Shown one piece after another: positions 52,444 through 60,897 of a stretch of 64,000 nt of DNA; position 1 is the stretch's first letter; every line of letters begins with the position of its first letter. Source of the DNA: Desulfovibrionales bacterium (GTDB lineage Bacteria > Desulfobacterota > Desulfovibrionia > Desulfovibrionales > Desulfonatronaceae); assembly GCA_007693505.1 (NCBI GenBank), contig REDL01000080.1, forward strand, positions 1 to 64,000. The letters run 5' to 3'. The notes under the pieces were generated by a model. That model searched no databases, was not told the origin of the DNA, and was given only the letters and a program-made list of their open reading frames with translations. The translations under genes and the position numbers were made by a program.

Positions 52444-53241
52444 CTACCAGAATAACCAGATCAAAAGTATCCCCAGCAGAAGCCGATAGGCGACAAACGG
52501 CTGCATACCGACTGTTTTAATGAATTTCAGAAAGTAGTGGATGCACAGATACGCCGTCAATCCGGAGAGAACGGTTGCATAGATGATTATCCCCCATTGC
52601 ACCGGCTCCGGCTGGGCAAGCAGGTGACGCAGTTCAAGGGCATCCGCCAAAAAAATTACCGGGATGGACAAAAGAAAAGAAAATCGGGCTGACGCCTCTC
52701 GGCTCAACCCCATGAACAACCCGGCGGTGATCGTCACCCCTGAACGGGAAACACCCGGAATAAGCGCAAGCGCCTGAGCGCAGCCGATGACCAGGATGTC
52801 CACCCATTTCAGATTTTTTTCACTGCGGCCTCCGCTATGCCGCCAATCCGCCCAGCCCAGAAGCAGTCCAAATACGATCAGTCCGCCGGCAATGAGCAAC
52901 GGGTCCCGCATATGATCCGCCACCACATCGCGAAAAGTCAGGCCGGCCAATCCCACGGGAATGGTCCCCAAAATCACGGCCCAGGCCAAACGTGACCCAG
53001 GACCATGCCCCTTGCCCGTCAGCGATCGCAGGAAGTCCCTGACCATTTCCCAGAGATCTTGGCGGAAGTACCAGATCACGGCCATTAGCGTACCCAGATG
53101 CACCGCGACGTCAAATGTCAACCCTTGATCTTCCCAGGGCGTGAACACCGACACCAGGATGAGGTGCGCGGAACTGGAAATGGGCAGAAACTCCGTCAAA
53201 CCCTGAACCAGGGCCAGGACGGTTGCTTGCAGAACACTCAT
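52444..53241 (-). CDS. uppP: Undecaprenyl-diphosphatase
   Basis: A 265-residue multi-spanning phosphatase that recycles the peptidoglycan lipid carrier and gives bacitracin resistance. The BacA motifs are LTEFLPISSSAHLIL near residue 15 and ALIPGVSRSGVTITAGLFMG near 155. The ATG at 53241 is chosen over the GTG at 53247 because GGAG lies 5 bases ahead of it. Length is normal. Confidence 0.93.
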   Translation of the reverse strand: MSVLQATVLALVQGLTEFLPISSSAHLILVSVFTPWEDQGLTFDVAVHLGTLMAVIWYFRQDLWEMVRDFLRSLTGKGHGPGSRLAWAVILGTIPVGLAGLTFRDVVADHMRDPLLIAGGLIVFGLLLGWADWRHSGGRSEKNLKWVDILVIGCAQALALIPGVSRSGVTITAGLFMGLSREASARFSFLLSIPVIFLADALELRHLLAQPEPVQWGIIIYATVLSGLTAYLCIHYFLKFIKTVGMQPFVAYRLLLGILLIWLFW

Positions 53242-53323
53242 CAACACTCCAAAATGTTTTGGAAATCAATCCGGAGAAAGGGAAGAGAACTCGAGGACGT
53301 CGAGACCGCGAAAACGGCCTTGC

Positions 53324-53947
53324 CTACGATCCGAGCATGTTCAACGTGGCTTCCAAGCGCAGACATTCAGCAACCGTTTCCTCCGCACTCATCACCGGCG
53401 GAACCCGATACGGCTTTCCATAGACTACCCGACAGCGGGCCCCAGGCCAGGGCACCTGGAACTTGTCCCAAGATTTTTGAAAGACAAAGGATCGGGACAT
53501 GTAGACGCGAAGCGGGACCAGGGGAGCACCCGCCTTGGAGGCAAGATAGACAGCCCCTTCCTTGACTTTGTGCCGCGGTCCCTTTGGCCCGTCCACGGTG
53601 ACCACCACGTCCGCGTTCCGGGAGCGCATTTCCCGCCGAGCCGCGATCAACGCGGCGACGCCGCCGCGGCGACTGGAGCCCCGGGCTAGCTGGAAGCCGA
53701 ATCTGGTCATGACCTGGGAGAGAAATTCCCCATCCCGGCTCTGGCTGACCACCGCAACCACCCCCTGATTCCGATGCAGATGGATGAGTGGAAACAGTTC
53801 ATCATGCCAGAACGGGACCACGAGAGGACCTTTTTTCCGCTCCCGCTCACCCTCCGCCAGACCTTCTTGCGTAAATCGCAATGTCCGGCTGAGGAGCTCG
53901 GTGAACAGAACGGCCGGGGAGACAAACCGGAGTGGGTTGAGACGCAT
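53324..53947 (-). CDS. DUF374 lysophospholipid acyltransferase-like protein
   Basis: A 207-residue protein of the DUF374 family, related to the LPLAT acyltransferases. Features are PFWHDELFPLIHLH near residue 47 (catalytic-type His), VSQSRDGEFLSQVMTRFGFQLARGSSRRGG near 68, and VDGPKGPRHKVKEGAVYLASKAGAPLVP near 118. In other bacteria members often lie near LPS genes; a lipid A or phospholipid acylation role is inferred. It is 82 bases upstream of uppP on the same strand. Confidence 0.85.
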   Translation of the reverse strand: MRLNPLRFVSPAVLFTELLSRTLRFTQEGLAEGERERKKGPLVVPFWHDELFPLIHLHRNQGVVAVVSQSRDGEFLSQVMTRFGFQLARGSSRRGGVAALIAARREMRSRNADVVVTVDGPKGPRHKVKEGAVYLASKAGAPLVPLRVYMSRSFVFQKSWDKFQVPWPGARCRVVYGKPYRVPPVMSAEETVAECLRLEATLNMLGS

Positions 53948-54157
53948 GGCCTTGGCTTCTTAAAGGAGTTGATACGGGAAGACAAGAAATCCACCTCGTG
54001 CGCCTACTCCTAAAGCCGGCACACCGCCCTTCAAACATAGACGAAACCTATCGCAATTATTCTGAACCATAGATAGATACTATTTCCGTTTTCAAAGCAG
54101 CCGTGCTTGCGCATAATGTTGCGCACCAATCCACAACCAATAGAGGAATTTCACCGT

Positions 54158-54772
54158 ATGAGCCACCCACACCTTGACTGCAAAGGCCTGCCCTGCCCGC
54201 AACCGGTTCTGCAATGCAAACAAAGCATTGAGAGCCAACGCCCCGAGACGCTGGTCGTCATGGTCGACAATGAAGCCGCCCTGCAAAACGTCACCCGATT
54301 CCTGGAAAACCAGGGCTACACCGTTGGCCGTGAACAAACCTCGCAGAGCGAGTGGAAGATCACGGCCAGCGGTGGAAGCGGGACTGGAGCCACGGAAACG
54401 CAAGCAGTTGGTGGCAATTCTCCATCCCAGGAGAGCATGAAGACACTGGTCTTTCTCAGTGCTGCTGAAATCGGAGCAGGCGACACCGCTCTTGGAGAAA
54501 AACTCATGAGCAATTTTCTGGCCACCCTGCCGGAAATGGGCTCTCAGTTATGGCGGGTTATCTTGGTCAACGGAGCTGTGCGGTTGGCCGTGGAGGGCAG
54601 CGGGGACCTGGAGGCGCTTCGCAAGCTGGAACAAGCCGGGGTAACGATCCTGGTCTGCGGCACCTGCCTGACGCATTTCGAACTGCTGGAGAAAAAGGCC
54701 GTGGGCCAGACCACCAACATGCTGGACGTGGTCACCAGCCTCCAGGTGGCGGGTAAGGTCATTCGGCCCTAA
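54158..54772 (+). CDS. yedF: Selenium-metabolism protein YedF (TusA-like)
   Basis: A 204-residue protein. The N-terminal about 75 residues are a TusA-type domain: LDCKGLPCPQPVLQCKQSIE with the active-site Cys in the CPxP motif (C13 region). A short Gly/Ser/Thr linker follows, then a DsrE-like domain (about 95-204; KTLVFLSAAEIGAGDTALG, ILVCGTCLTHFELL). This order is that of YedF, which is linked to selenium use. GAGGA lies about 9 bases ahead of the ATG at 54158. It supports the presence of selenocysteine or selenium cofactor chemistry in this organism. Confidence 0.88.
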   Translation: MSHPHLDCKGLPCPQPVLQCKQSIESQRPETLVVMVDNEAALQNVTRFLENQGYTVGREQTSQSEWKITASGGSGTGATETQAVGGNSPSQESMKTLVFLSAAEIGAGDTALGEKLMSNFLATLPEMGSQLWRVILVNGAVRLAVEGSGDLEALRKLEQAGVTILVCGTCLTHFELLEKKAVGQTTNMLDVVTSLQVAGKVIRP

Positions 54773-54796
54773 TTCACCAAGCGATCAATAGCACGA

Positions 54797-55708
54797 TCAA
54801 CATGAAATGCGCTTCTCTGCCAGGGGGATCATCCACACTTCGTGGGAGATGTGGGAGGAGACGCCGGTACCCCGATAATTTCCGGCCACGGGCATGGTTT
54901 GCTCCGGCTCCGGTGCCGCGGCCAGGACAATGTGCCGGTCGGCCACCACCAATCCGTGGGTCGGGTCGTAACCTCGCCAGCCGATACCCGGAAGATACAC
55001 CTCGGCCCAGGCATGCAATTCGGCCTCCGGCGTATCCGGGTCCCCTTCCTGGTATCCGCTGGCGAACCTGGCCGGAATGCCCGCCTCCCGGCAGGTTTCC
55101 ACGAACAATACCGCCAGATCCCTGCAGGATCCGACTCTCTTGAACAAAAGAGCCTGTGGATGCAGCACCCCGGGTTCCAGCCGCTCGCTCCGCTGGACAT
55201 GGGTAAACAGCCAGGTGTTCAACGCTGAGAGAAATCCGGTGCTGGACTGTTGCGTCTGCCGTCTCAACATGGCGGCGAGTTCGGCGACGTCATCCCGATG
55301 GCGATCCGGAACAGTTCCCGATGCGCCCCTTTGCTCTTGGCCAAACGGGTAGCGACGCATCAGGCAGGACTGCAAGCCTTCCTGCTCCACTGCGGAATAC
55401 TGCATGGGCAGAGTTTGTCCGCAAGGCGGCAAGAAGTAGTCAAAGGGGTTTTCGCGCAAGGTCTGCAACCTGCAGGTGCTCTCAATACGCAGTTCCTTGT
55501 GCAAACCATTGAACCAGACCTGCAGGAATCCGTTGCCCCAGAGGTCGAGGCCGAATGCCCGTCCCCCTGGTTCCGGTTCGATCCGTAAAATGTGCTCCAG
55601 AGCCTGCTGCGATGGATCGGGGCGAGGCAGAAGGCGAATGGTGTGCGGTTCGAGGAAAACCTGTTTGGCGTAGGTATACCTGGTGATGTGCCGAACCGAG
55701 TAGATCAT
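54797..55708 (-). CDS. Transglutaminase-like protein of the Anbu locus
   Basis: A 303-residue protein. A bacterial transglutaminase N-terminal beta domain (MIYSVRHITRYTYAKQVFLEPHTIRLLPRPD) precedes the catalytic part with the Cys in RVGSCRDLAVLFVETCREAGIP near residue 190, the His in AELHAWAEVYLPG near 229 and the Asp in GYDPTHG near 245. Such proteins pair with ATP-grasp and alpha-E proteins. It overlaps the Anbu gene by 4 bases and is the last of the four. Confidence 0.92.
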   Translation of the reverse strand: MIYSVRHITRYTYAKQVFLEPHTIRLLPRPDPSQQALEHILRIEPEPGGRAFGLDLWGNGFLQVWFNGLHKELRIESTCRLQTLRENPFDYFLPPCGQTLPMQYSAVEQEGLQSCLMRRYPFGQEQRGASGTVPDRHRDDVAELAAMLRRQTQQSSTGFLSALNTWLFTHVQRSERLEPGVLHPQALLFKRVGSCRDLAVLFVETCREAGIPARFASGYQEGDPDTPEAELHAWAEVYLPGIGWRGYDPTHGLVVADRHIVLAAAPEPEQTMPVAGNYRGTGVSSHISHEVWMIPLAEKRISC

Positions 55709-56496
55709 CCTTTTTTCACGCCCGATGGTCGTGACTTGGCCTTGACCCGTGTCGTGCGCTGCACCCGGGTGAGCTTGGAGGCGATGTTTTCAATCCACTC
55801 CGAAGGCAGTTCATGAACCAGCGCGCGGAGTCTCTCCTGCCACCAGCTGGAAATATCCGCCAACTCCTCTTTCTCGTAGCGGTGCTCCACCAGCCGGAAA
55901 CTGCCCTTGGAATAGAGCACCACATCCACGGGGAAATCCACATCCGAGGCACTAATCCGGGTGGAGTCAAAAGCCAGACAGCCCACTTTCAGGGCAAAGG
56001 ACAGCGTGTCTGTATACTTCAGGGTCCTGTCCAGGACCGGCTTGCCATATCCGCTTTCCCCAATGATATGGTAGGGGGTGCCCTGGGTGATGATCACCCA
56101 GTTGCCTTCGGGATACAGAAGGAACAACTGGTGTTCCGCGTCGTTCTTGAGCTGGCCCCCAACCAGCACGTGCAAATTGAAGTGCAGCCCACTGCGCTCC
56201 AGATAGACCCGGTCCTCCTCAGCCACGAGCCGCAACTGCCGGGCCAGGGCGTTGACCACTTTGAACATCCGGTCATAGGGTTCCTCTTGGCTGGCAATCT
56301 CCTCCTCGAAATAGGTCATGACCTTGTCCCGAACCGAACGGAGCCCGGAAGTCATCACAAAAAACGCACCGTACCCGTTTTCAAAGTCGAAGCTGGTGAT
56401 CTTCGGTGCGGTGGTCAGTTCATTGCCGGTGGTTATCCGGGTATCGGCGATACCCACCAGTCCGTCCTCGACGGTAATCCCAAGACAGAAGGTCAT
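55705..56496 (-). CDS. Anbu proteasome-like peptidase
   Basis: A 263-residue Ntn-hydrolase of the Anbu family, the bacterial proteasome-beta/HslV relative. With the ATG at 56496 the second residue is Thr (MTFCLGITVEDGLVGIADTR), the catalytic nucleophile after Met removal; the frame that starts earlier at 56538 would bury it. The conserved region continues with SFDFENGYGAFFVMTSGLRSVRDK near 35. A basic C-terminal end (VKAKSRPSGVKKG) is present. Anbu assembles into an open spiral; its substrates are not known. It sits 59 bases downstream of the alpha-E gene. Confidence 0.9.
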   Translation of the reverse strand: MTFCLGITVEDGLVGIADTRITTGNELTTAPKITSFDFENGYGAFFVMTSGLRSVRDKVMTYFEEEIASQEEPYDRMFKVVNALARQLRLVAEEDRVYLERSGLHFNLHVLVGGQLKNDAEHQLFLLYPEGNWVIITQGTPYHIIGESGYGKPVLDRTLKYTDTLSFALKVGCLAFDSTRISASDVDFPVDVVLYSKGSFRLVEHRYEKEELADISSWWQERLRALVHELPSEWIENIASKLTRVQRTTRVKAKSRPSGVKKG

Positions 56497-56555
56497 TGTC
56501 GTGCGTGCTCCGGTTGATGGTCGATCCGGGGACGTCACATCCCCGTGTTGGTCGG

Positions 56556-57530
56556 TTACTGTTGCTGGCTCTGGTCAATGGCCGGAAAGCGGGAGAAAAA
56601 CGTGTCGTAGATGGCCCGGTCCAGCACGTTCAGGCGCATCTGCAGATCATCGGTGAATTCATGCAGTCCCTGCTCAAAAATTTCCTCGATGGTATGATAT
56701 GACAATCCCGAACAGATCTGGCCCATCTGCAATTCCGCGGGATTGCTGAAATAGCCGATCCGTGTGCCGGTGATATTGTGCAGACACTGCTGGGCCTCGG
56801 TCAGACAGTAGAGAATGGATCGGGGAAAATCATGGTCCAGAATCAAAAACTGGACGACCTTGGAGGGATTAATCCGGCCAAAGGCGTGCCGATAGGCCTG
56901 AAAGCCCCCCACGGCTTTCAGCAGGGCCGCCCACTGCACATGGTCCAAAGCCATGCCGACGTGATCCAGACTGGGCAGAAGCAGAAAATACTTCACATCC
57001 ACGATCCGCGAGGTCTTGTCCGCCCGCTCCAGGAGCCGACCGAGATTGAAAAATCGCCAGGCCTCGTCGTTGGCCATGATGTCCGAGGCGATTCCTCCGA
57101 TCATCAGGTTGCGCCACTTGACCTCGGCGCAAAACCGCTCCGGCTCGCGAATGATTGTTTCCGGGCGGGCACAGGTATCCTTGACGTAATGGTAGAATAC
57201 GTTCACCGCTTCCCACATCTCCGTGGGAATGCTGTTGCGCACGGAAAAGGCGTTCTGGCGGGCGGACTGCAACCCTGAGAGGATGGAATTGGGATTCCGG
57301 CTGTCCGCGATCAAAAAAAACAGGACATCCTCCGGACTTTGCTCCGGATAGCGCGCCTGGAAATCCTCGTGATCCCCTGTCGTGACCACCAGTGGCCGCC
57401 ACTGCTCACCGTTTTCCTCAGGCACATCCAGGGTCAAATGCCAGTTCACATCCAAAAATCTGGCGATATTGCTGGTTCGTTCCAGGTATCTGCTCATCCA
57501 GTAGACGGCATCGGCATCTCTGCTCAGCAT
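56556..57530 (-). CDS. Alpha-E domain protein (DUF403)
   Basis: A 324-residue mostly helical protein of the alpha-E family: MLSRDADAVYWMSRYLERTSNIARFLDVNW at the N-terminus and RFFNLGRLLERADKTSRIVDVKYF near residue 165. It always goes with the circularly permuted ATP-grasp and transglutaminase-like genes, as here. The reaction of the set is not established; a peptide ligation/processing system has been proposed. It starts 24 bases after the ATP-grasp stop. Confidence 0.92.
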   Translation of the reverse strand: MLSRDADAVYWMSRYLERTSNIARFLDVNWHLTLDVPEENGEQWRPLVVTTGDHEDFQARYPEQSPEDVLFFLIADSRNPNSILSGLQSARQNAFSVRNSIPTEMWEAVNVFYHYVKDTCARPETIIREPERFCAEVKWRNLMIGGIASDIMANDEAWRFFNLGRLLERADKTSRIVDVKYFLLLPSLDHVGMALDHVQWAALLKAVGGFQAYRHAFGRINPSKVVQFLILDHDFPRSILYCLTEAQQCLHNITGTRIGYFSNPAELQMGQICSGLSYHTIEEIFEQGLHEFTDDLQMRLNVLDRAIYDTFFSRFPAIDQSQQQ

Positions 57531-57554
57531 TGTCTCCTCCGTTAGCCTGGAGCG

Positions 57555-59000
57555 TTACCGCCCCAGCACCCAGGTATCCTTGCTCCCCCCCCCTTGGGAG
57601 GAATTGACCACCAGGGAGCCCTTGGTCAAGGCCACCCGGGTCAAACCGCCGGGAATGACCTGAATGTCGTTCCCGTACAGTACATACGGCCGCAGATCCA
57701 CGTGCCGTCCCTCAAAATGATCACCGACGATAACCGGACAGCGGGAAAGGGAAATCGTCGGCTGGGCAATATAGTTGCGCGGATCATGCCGGATCTTCGC
57801 GGCGAAGTCCTCCTGCTCGGCCTTGGTGGAAGCCGGGCCGATGAGCATCCCATATCCGCCGGACTCGTTGGCCGCCTTGACCACCAGGGCATCGAGGTTG
57901 GCCAGAACGTGTTCCATCTGTTTGGGGTCCCGGCAGATAAATGTGGGGATATTGGGGATGATCGGATCTTCACCCAGAAAGTATTTAATGATCGCGGGAA
58001 CATAGGCGTATACGGCCTTGTCGTCGGCCACGCCCGTGCCCGGAGCGTTGGCCAGAGCCACCCGCCCCTGGCGATAGACCTCCATGATGCCGGGCACGCC
58101 CAGGAGGGAATCCGCACGAAAAACTTGGGGATCGAGAAAATCCTCGCCAATGCGCCGATAGATCACATCCACCTTGATCAATCCCTTGGTAGTCCGCATA
58201 TGCACATATCCGTCATGAACCACCAGATCCGCACCCTCCACCAGTTCAATACCGGTCTGCTGGCTCAAAAAGGAATGCTCGAAATAGGCGGAATTGTAGA
58301 CTCCCGGAGTCAGCAGGGCCACGCTGGGCCGGTTCTGCCGCAATGGCGCGATGGAATGCAGCATTTCCAAAAGCTGGGACGGGTAGGTATCCACGGAGCG
58401 AACATTGGAAGCACTGAAGACCTGGGGGAAGGTTCGCTTCAGAACCTGACGATTGGCCAGCACGTAGGACACGCCGGACGGCGATCGCAGATTGTCCTCC
58501 AGAACGTGAAACTCTCCGTTTTCATCGCGGATCAGGTCCGTTCCGGTGATGTGGCACCACACGCCCAGGGGAGGATTCAGCCCTTGGCAAGCCGGAAAAT
58601 ATCCCGCCGAAGTCTCGATAATATCCCTGGGGACGACCTTGTCCTGAAGGATCTTCTGATCATGGTAGATATCGTCCAAAAACAGGTTCAAGGCCTGGAT
58701 GCGCTGTTTCAATCCCTGCTCCAGGAAATTCCACTCCCTGGCCTCAATGACCCGGGGCACGATGTCGAAGGGAAAGATCTTTTCCGTACCCTGCTCGTGG
58801 CCGTACACGGAAAATGTGATGCCCAGATCGAAAAAGACCTTTTCCGCCGCGGCCTGTCGTGTCAGCAGTTCGTTGGGCGGCAAGGAACGCAGCTTGTCCA
58901 GCAGCAGCTTGGTTCCAGACCGGGCCACTCCCGGAGCCTCGAACATTTCATCGTAAAACGTCCCCATCTCGTATCCATCAAAATTCAACCCTGCCTGCAT
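57555..59000 (-). CDS. Circularly permuted ATP-grasp protein
   Basis: A 481-residue type 2 circularly permuted ATP-grasp protein (former DUF404/407). Recognised by YFPACQGLNPPLGVWCHITGTDLIRDENGEFHVLEDNLRSPSGVSYVLANR around residues 155-205 and by NESGGYGMLIGP near 375 (the glycine-rich ATP loop). ATG at 59000 is chosen for GAGGTG directly upstream; a longer frame starts at 59039. It is the first gene of the four-gene Anbu locus. Confidence 0.9.
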   Translation of the reverse strand: MQAGLNFDGYEMGTFYDEMFEAPGVARSGTKLLLDKLRSLPPNELLTRQAAAEKVFFDLGITFSVYGHEQGTEKIFPFDIVPRVIEAREWNFLEQGLKQRIQALNLFLDDIYHDQKILQDKVVPRDIIETSAGYFPACQGLNPPLGVWCHITGTDLIRDENGEFHVLEDNLRSPSGVSYVLANRQVLKRTFPQVFSASNVRSVDTYPSQLLEMLHSIAPLRQNRPSVALLTPGVYNSAYFEHSFLSQQTGIELVEGADLVVHDGYVHMRTTKGLIKVDVIYRRIGEDFLDPQVFRADSLLGVPGIMEVYRQGRVALANAPGTGVADDKAVYAYVPAIIKYFLGEDPIIPNIPTFICRDPKQMEHVLANLDALVVKAANESGGYGMLIGPASTKAEQEDFAAKIRHDPRNYIAQPTISLSRCPVIVGDHFEGRHVDLRPYVLYGNDIQVIPGGLTRVALTKGSLVVNSSQGGGSKDTWVLGR

Positions 59001-59103
59001 GCACACCTCGTTGAAGAAAGCTGTCGGAGGACAGCGCAAAACACCGCACCTCCCTATTCAATGCCTGACACCGGATGCAATGTGGCGTCGTACATTCGTA
59101 ACG

Positions 59104-60897
59104 TTACGCCATATGAGCGCGGCCAACAAGTTGCAAACGCCCCTGCTCCAGCCGATAGACCCGGTCCATGTACTCCAGTCCTGCCGGACGATGGGTGATC
59201 AACAACACGGACCGTCCAGCCATGACCGGACGCAGTTCCCGCCACAACTGGGCTTCAGTCTGGGCATCCAATCCCTCGGAGGGCTCGTCGAGGATCAGGA
59301 TCGGAGCATCCTTGAGCAGAGCCCGGGCCACGCTCAACCGCCGGGCCTGCCCGCCGGAAAGCTTGGCCCCGAATTGGCCCACCAGGGTATCCAGCCCCTG
59401 TGGCAGGGACGCGACAAACGTCTCCAGCCGGGCGACTTTCAGAGCCTCCCGAAGCTGCGCCGGCGTGGCCTCTGGGTTGCCCAGGCGCAGATTCTCGGCA
59501 ATGGACGAGTTGAACAAAAACACATGCTGGGAAACCACGGCCATCCGGGCCCGGATCTCATCCCCGGAGCAGGAACGTAATTCCCGACCAGCCAACTGGA
59601 TGCTGCCCTGCTGATAGCCCCAGAACCGCAGCAGGATCTGCTGCAGCGTGGTCTTACCTGACCCGGCTGGCCCGACGATGCCGACCCGTCCCCCATGGGG
59701 CAGTTCAAGGTCCAGGCCACGCAGCGTCGGCTCAGCCCTGCCCGTGGAGTCGCCTGGATAGCCAAACCAGAGGTCGCGAATCACCAAATCGCCACCTGAG
59801 GGCAATTCCAACGGCAGGCCCGGCTCGGCAACCATGGGCCGGGCCTCGGTGATTTCCAGAATCCGACCGGCGGCCATCCGGATCTGGCCCCACATCCGCC
59901 ACGCCCCTGGCAAGGGCTGCAGCGCCTCGAAGCTGACCAGGGCCAGAACGGCCAGCATGGGCAAGATGGCCGGGGACCAGTCGCCACCCGCCACCAGGGG
60001 AATTCCCAGGACCAGAACCAGCCACATGGCCAAACCGGCGGCCAGACCCACCATGCCCTGGGCCATGCTCTCCAGCCGGGCTGTCCGGATCTGCAGGCGG
60101 ATCAACCCTGCACTCTCCCTGTGAATCATTTCCCGATGCCGCAGTCCGGCGTCGTAGACCAGCAGTTCCTCCATGCCCCGCAGGCCGTCCACAACCAGAC
60201 AGCGCAGTCGGGTGGCTGTCTGGACCTGTTGCGCCCCATCGGATGCGCCCCTTTTCAGACAATATGCCGGCAGGATGGCCCCGGCCAGCAGCCAGAGCCC
60301 GGCGACCCCCAGGGCAAGAACCGGATTGAAGACACTGAAAAAAACAAACGCGACCATTGCCACGCAGATGGCGGTCCCGGCCGGCAGGAGGAAACGCAGG
60401 TAGAAATTGTCCAGCAGATCGATGTCCGCACGGAGCCGGCTGAACAGGTCCGCGCTGTGCATCCCGCCTCGACCACCTTGATCATTCTGGGCAATGGCGT
60501 GCCTGGAAACCGGGTTGGCCATGGTCGAGCCGCCCCCAGCCATGCCCCCCTGTCCATCCTCGCTGCCCAGTCCAGCGGGGACAAGGGGAACCAGTCGTTC
60601 GAAAAAGCGGACCCGCAAGTCTGCCAGCAGTCGCAACGTGGCGTCGTGGCTGACCAGCCGTTCAAAATACCGTCCCACGCTGCGCACGATGGCCAGGGAT
60701 CGGATGGCCCCTGCCGGCAAAAAATAGTTGAAGAGGACCCCGCTGGCTCCGGCCAGGGCCATGGAGGCCAAAAACCAGGCCGCCAAACCCAACAGGGCCA
60801 TGTTGGCCAGCACCGTAATCACGGAACAGGCCAGCCCCAGCAGCAGCCAAGGCCATTTTGGTCGGGCCATGGACAACAGCAATCGAAAAACGTCCAT
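59104..60897 (-). CDS. cydC: Glutathione/cysteine ABC exporter subunit CydC
   Basis: A 597-residue ABC half-exporter. Six N-terminal helices precede a nucleotide-binding domain with Walker A GPAGSGKTTLQQILLRF near residue 405, signature LSGGQARRLSVARALLKDAP near 510 and Walker B LILDEPSEGLDAQTE. CydDC exports thiols or heme-related compounds to the periplasm and is needed for cytochrome bd oxidase assembly. The start overlaps the cydD stop by one base. A ~25-residue Gly-rich insertion lies near residue 115-140. Confidence 0.92.
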   Translation of the reverse strand: MDVFRLLLSMARPKWPWLLLGLACSVITVLANMALLGLAAWFLASMALAGASGVLFNYFLPAGAIRSLAIVRSVGRYFERLVSHDATLRLLADLRVRFFERLVPLVPAGLGSEDGQGGMAGGGSTMANPVSRHAIAQNDQGGRGGMHSADLFSRLRADIDLLDNFYLRFLLPAGTAICVAMVAFVFFSVFNPVLALGVAGLWLLAGAILPAYCLKRGASDGAQQVQTATRLRCLVVDGLRGMEELLVYDAGLRHREMIHRESAGLIRLQIRTARLESMAQGMVGLAAGLAMWLVLVLGIPLVAGGDWSPAILPMLAVLALVSFEALQPLPGAWRMWGQIRMAAGRILEITEARPMVAEPGLPLELPSGGDLVIRDLWFGYPGDSTGRAEPTLRGLDLELPHGGRVGIVGPAGSGKTTLQQILLRFWGYQQGSIQLAGRELRSCSGDEIRARMAVVSQHVFLFNSSIAENLRLGNPEATPAQLREALKVARLETFVASLPQGLDTLVGQFGAKLSGGQARRLSVARALLKDAPILILDEPSEGLDAQTEAQLWRELRPVMAGRSVLLITHRPAGLEYMDRVYRLEQGRLQLVGRAHMA

